Shown one piece after another: positions 16,301-16,778 of a stretch of DNA of 16,778 nt. Made by a program: the position numbers and the translations under genes. Numbering within the stretch: the first letter of the stretch is position 1; each line of letters starts with the position of its first letter. Below the pieces are notes generated by a model. The model did no database searches. It was not told the origin of the DNA and saw nothing but the letters and a program-made list of their open reading frames with translations. Origin of the DNA: Willaertia magna (taxonomy: Eukaryota > Heterolobosea > Eutetramitea > Acrasida > Naegleriidae); assembly GCA_902984215.1 (NCBI GenBank), contig CADWAF010000200.1, positions 1 through 16,778 on the forward strand, read 5' to 3'.

Positions 16301-16778
16301 TTAAATGTAGCTGGCTAGGGTTCGAAGCTTCGACTGTCCACCGAAAATATTTATATCCTGAATTCTAGATGCACTTGCAATCAAAGTAAATGTTCTTTCA
16401 CATCCAAATATTGCTTTTCCAGCAGTATTGTCTTGTTCAGTATTCATTTGTTTATTTGGTGATGGAATAATGGAGACGAATTGAGAATGTTGATCTTTCT
16501 TTAAAATTTCAATTGGATAATACTCTTCATAACCACCAACCAAATCTGCCACTAAATCAAAGTGTTCGTTCAAACTTTCTAATTCATTCATTAAATGTTC
16601 CTTTCCTTTACTATAATCTAAAATACGATTTACTCCTAATTTAGTAAGCAGTTCTGTATTTCTATTGGAAGAAATGGAAATAATTTCATCAACTTGGAAA
16701 TAATATTTTGCAAGAATGATTGCACGCAATCCAACACCACCACTTCCCCCAATTAACAGGATTTTCTTTCCTTTTAAA
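16301..16778 (-). CDS. Zinc-type/quinone oxidoreductase of the medium-chain dehydrogenase (MDR) family, C-terminal part
   Basis: The minus-strand frame enters from beyond the window (LKGKKILLIGGSGGVG) and runs 158 residues to TAA at 16303-16301. GGSGGVG is the glycine-rich turn of an NAD(P)-binding Rossmann fold, followed by the family's 'LTKLGVNRILDYSKG' (substituting for K-x-LGAD-x-VIDY) and 'HFDLVADLVGG' (for FD-x-VxDxVGG), as in RTN4IP1-like and quinone-oxidoreductase MDR proteins. Such enzymes reduce quinones or enones with NAD(P)H. The chain ends at GGQSKLRTLASYI, where relatives normally continue for a further 60-90 residues with G-x-I-x-P and a GK-x-V-x-x-I end. The gene is therefore truncated, or a 3' exon has been missed. 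An internal in-frame TTG at 16729 should not be taken as a start. Confidence 0.8.
   Translation of the reverse strand, partial: LKGKKILLIGGSGGVGLRAIILAKYYFQVDEIISISSNRNTELLTKLGVNRILDYSKGKEHLMNELESLNEHFDLVADLVGGYEEYYPIEILKKDQHSQFVSIIPSPNKQMNTEQDNTAGKAIFGCERTFTLIASASRIQDINIFGGQSKLRTLASYI

Noticed and set aside
16314..16333. GGTTCGAAGCT resembling a tRNA B box
   Set aside because: No A box, acceptor stem or cloverleaf around it; it lies in the oxidoreductase frame (codons S-K-L-R).

Overview
The window looks like nuclear DNA of a free-living protist with a compact, AT-rich genome. Very short spliceosomal introns (about 50-80 nt, GTAAGT/GTAGGT ... TAG/AAG), closely packed genes on both strands, A-rich runs directly before start codons, and animal-like conserved genes (a flagellar CFAP20, an ABCD half transporter, an APC/C-type E2, a methionine synthase reductase-like diflavin enzyme) fit a heterolobosean such as Naegleria. 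That assignment is an inference from style and gene content. The intact genes use the standard code: TAA and TGA close them at the expected C-termini.

The left third differs from the rest. After the 5' exon of a C2-domain gene (1-180, minus), about 435-5615 is an extremely AT-rich block with no intact gene. It holds two divergent decayed reading frames. On the minus strand (435-2019) is a helical/coiled-coil protein ending in a recognisable MATH (TRAF-like) domain, broken by stops and frameshifts. On the plus strand (about 2385-5489) is a long cysteine-cluster protein that resembles eukaryotic DNA-transposon proteins, broken by at least six TAA stops, one TAG and several frameshifts, and ending in Ser/Asn/Gln repeats. 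The block ends in a perfect 86-bp inverted repeat (5354-5439 / 5530-5615), either a fold-back rearrangement or an assembly artefact. I read the block as the remains of a mobile element next to, or carrying, a decayed MATH gene.

From 5616 to the end the window is ordinary and gene-dense: a small low-complexity ORF (5936, plus); a secreted vitellogenin/MTP-like lipid-transfer protein (6231-8299, minus) whose signal-peptide start lies in a short upstream exon; an ABCD4-type half transporter (8395-10834, plus, one intron); a UBE2C-type ubiquitin-conjugating enzyme (10964-11500, minus); a UQCC5/SMIM4-like mitochondrial microprotein (11793-12071, plus); CFAP20 in several exons (12241-about 12989, plus); a methionine synthase reductase-like diflavin reductase (13207-15336, plus); a single-RRM protein (15694-15993, minus); and the 3' part of a medium-chain dehydrogenase/quinone oxidoreductase (16301-16778, minus).

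These genes do not form an operon. Two of them, the ABCD4-type transporter (family role: lysosomal cobalamin export) and the MTRR-type reductase (reactivation of cobalamin-dependent methionine synthase), belong to the same vitamin B12 pathway. The most unusual items are the decayed AT-rich block with its fold-back palindrome, a vitellogenin-type lipoprotein domain in what appears to be a protist, and a pair of facing E2F-like sites just upstream of CFAP20.
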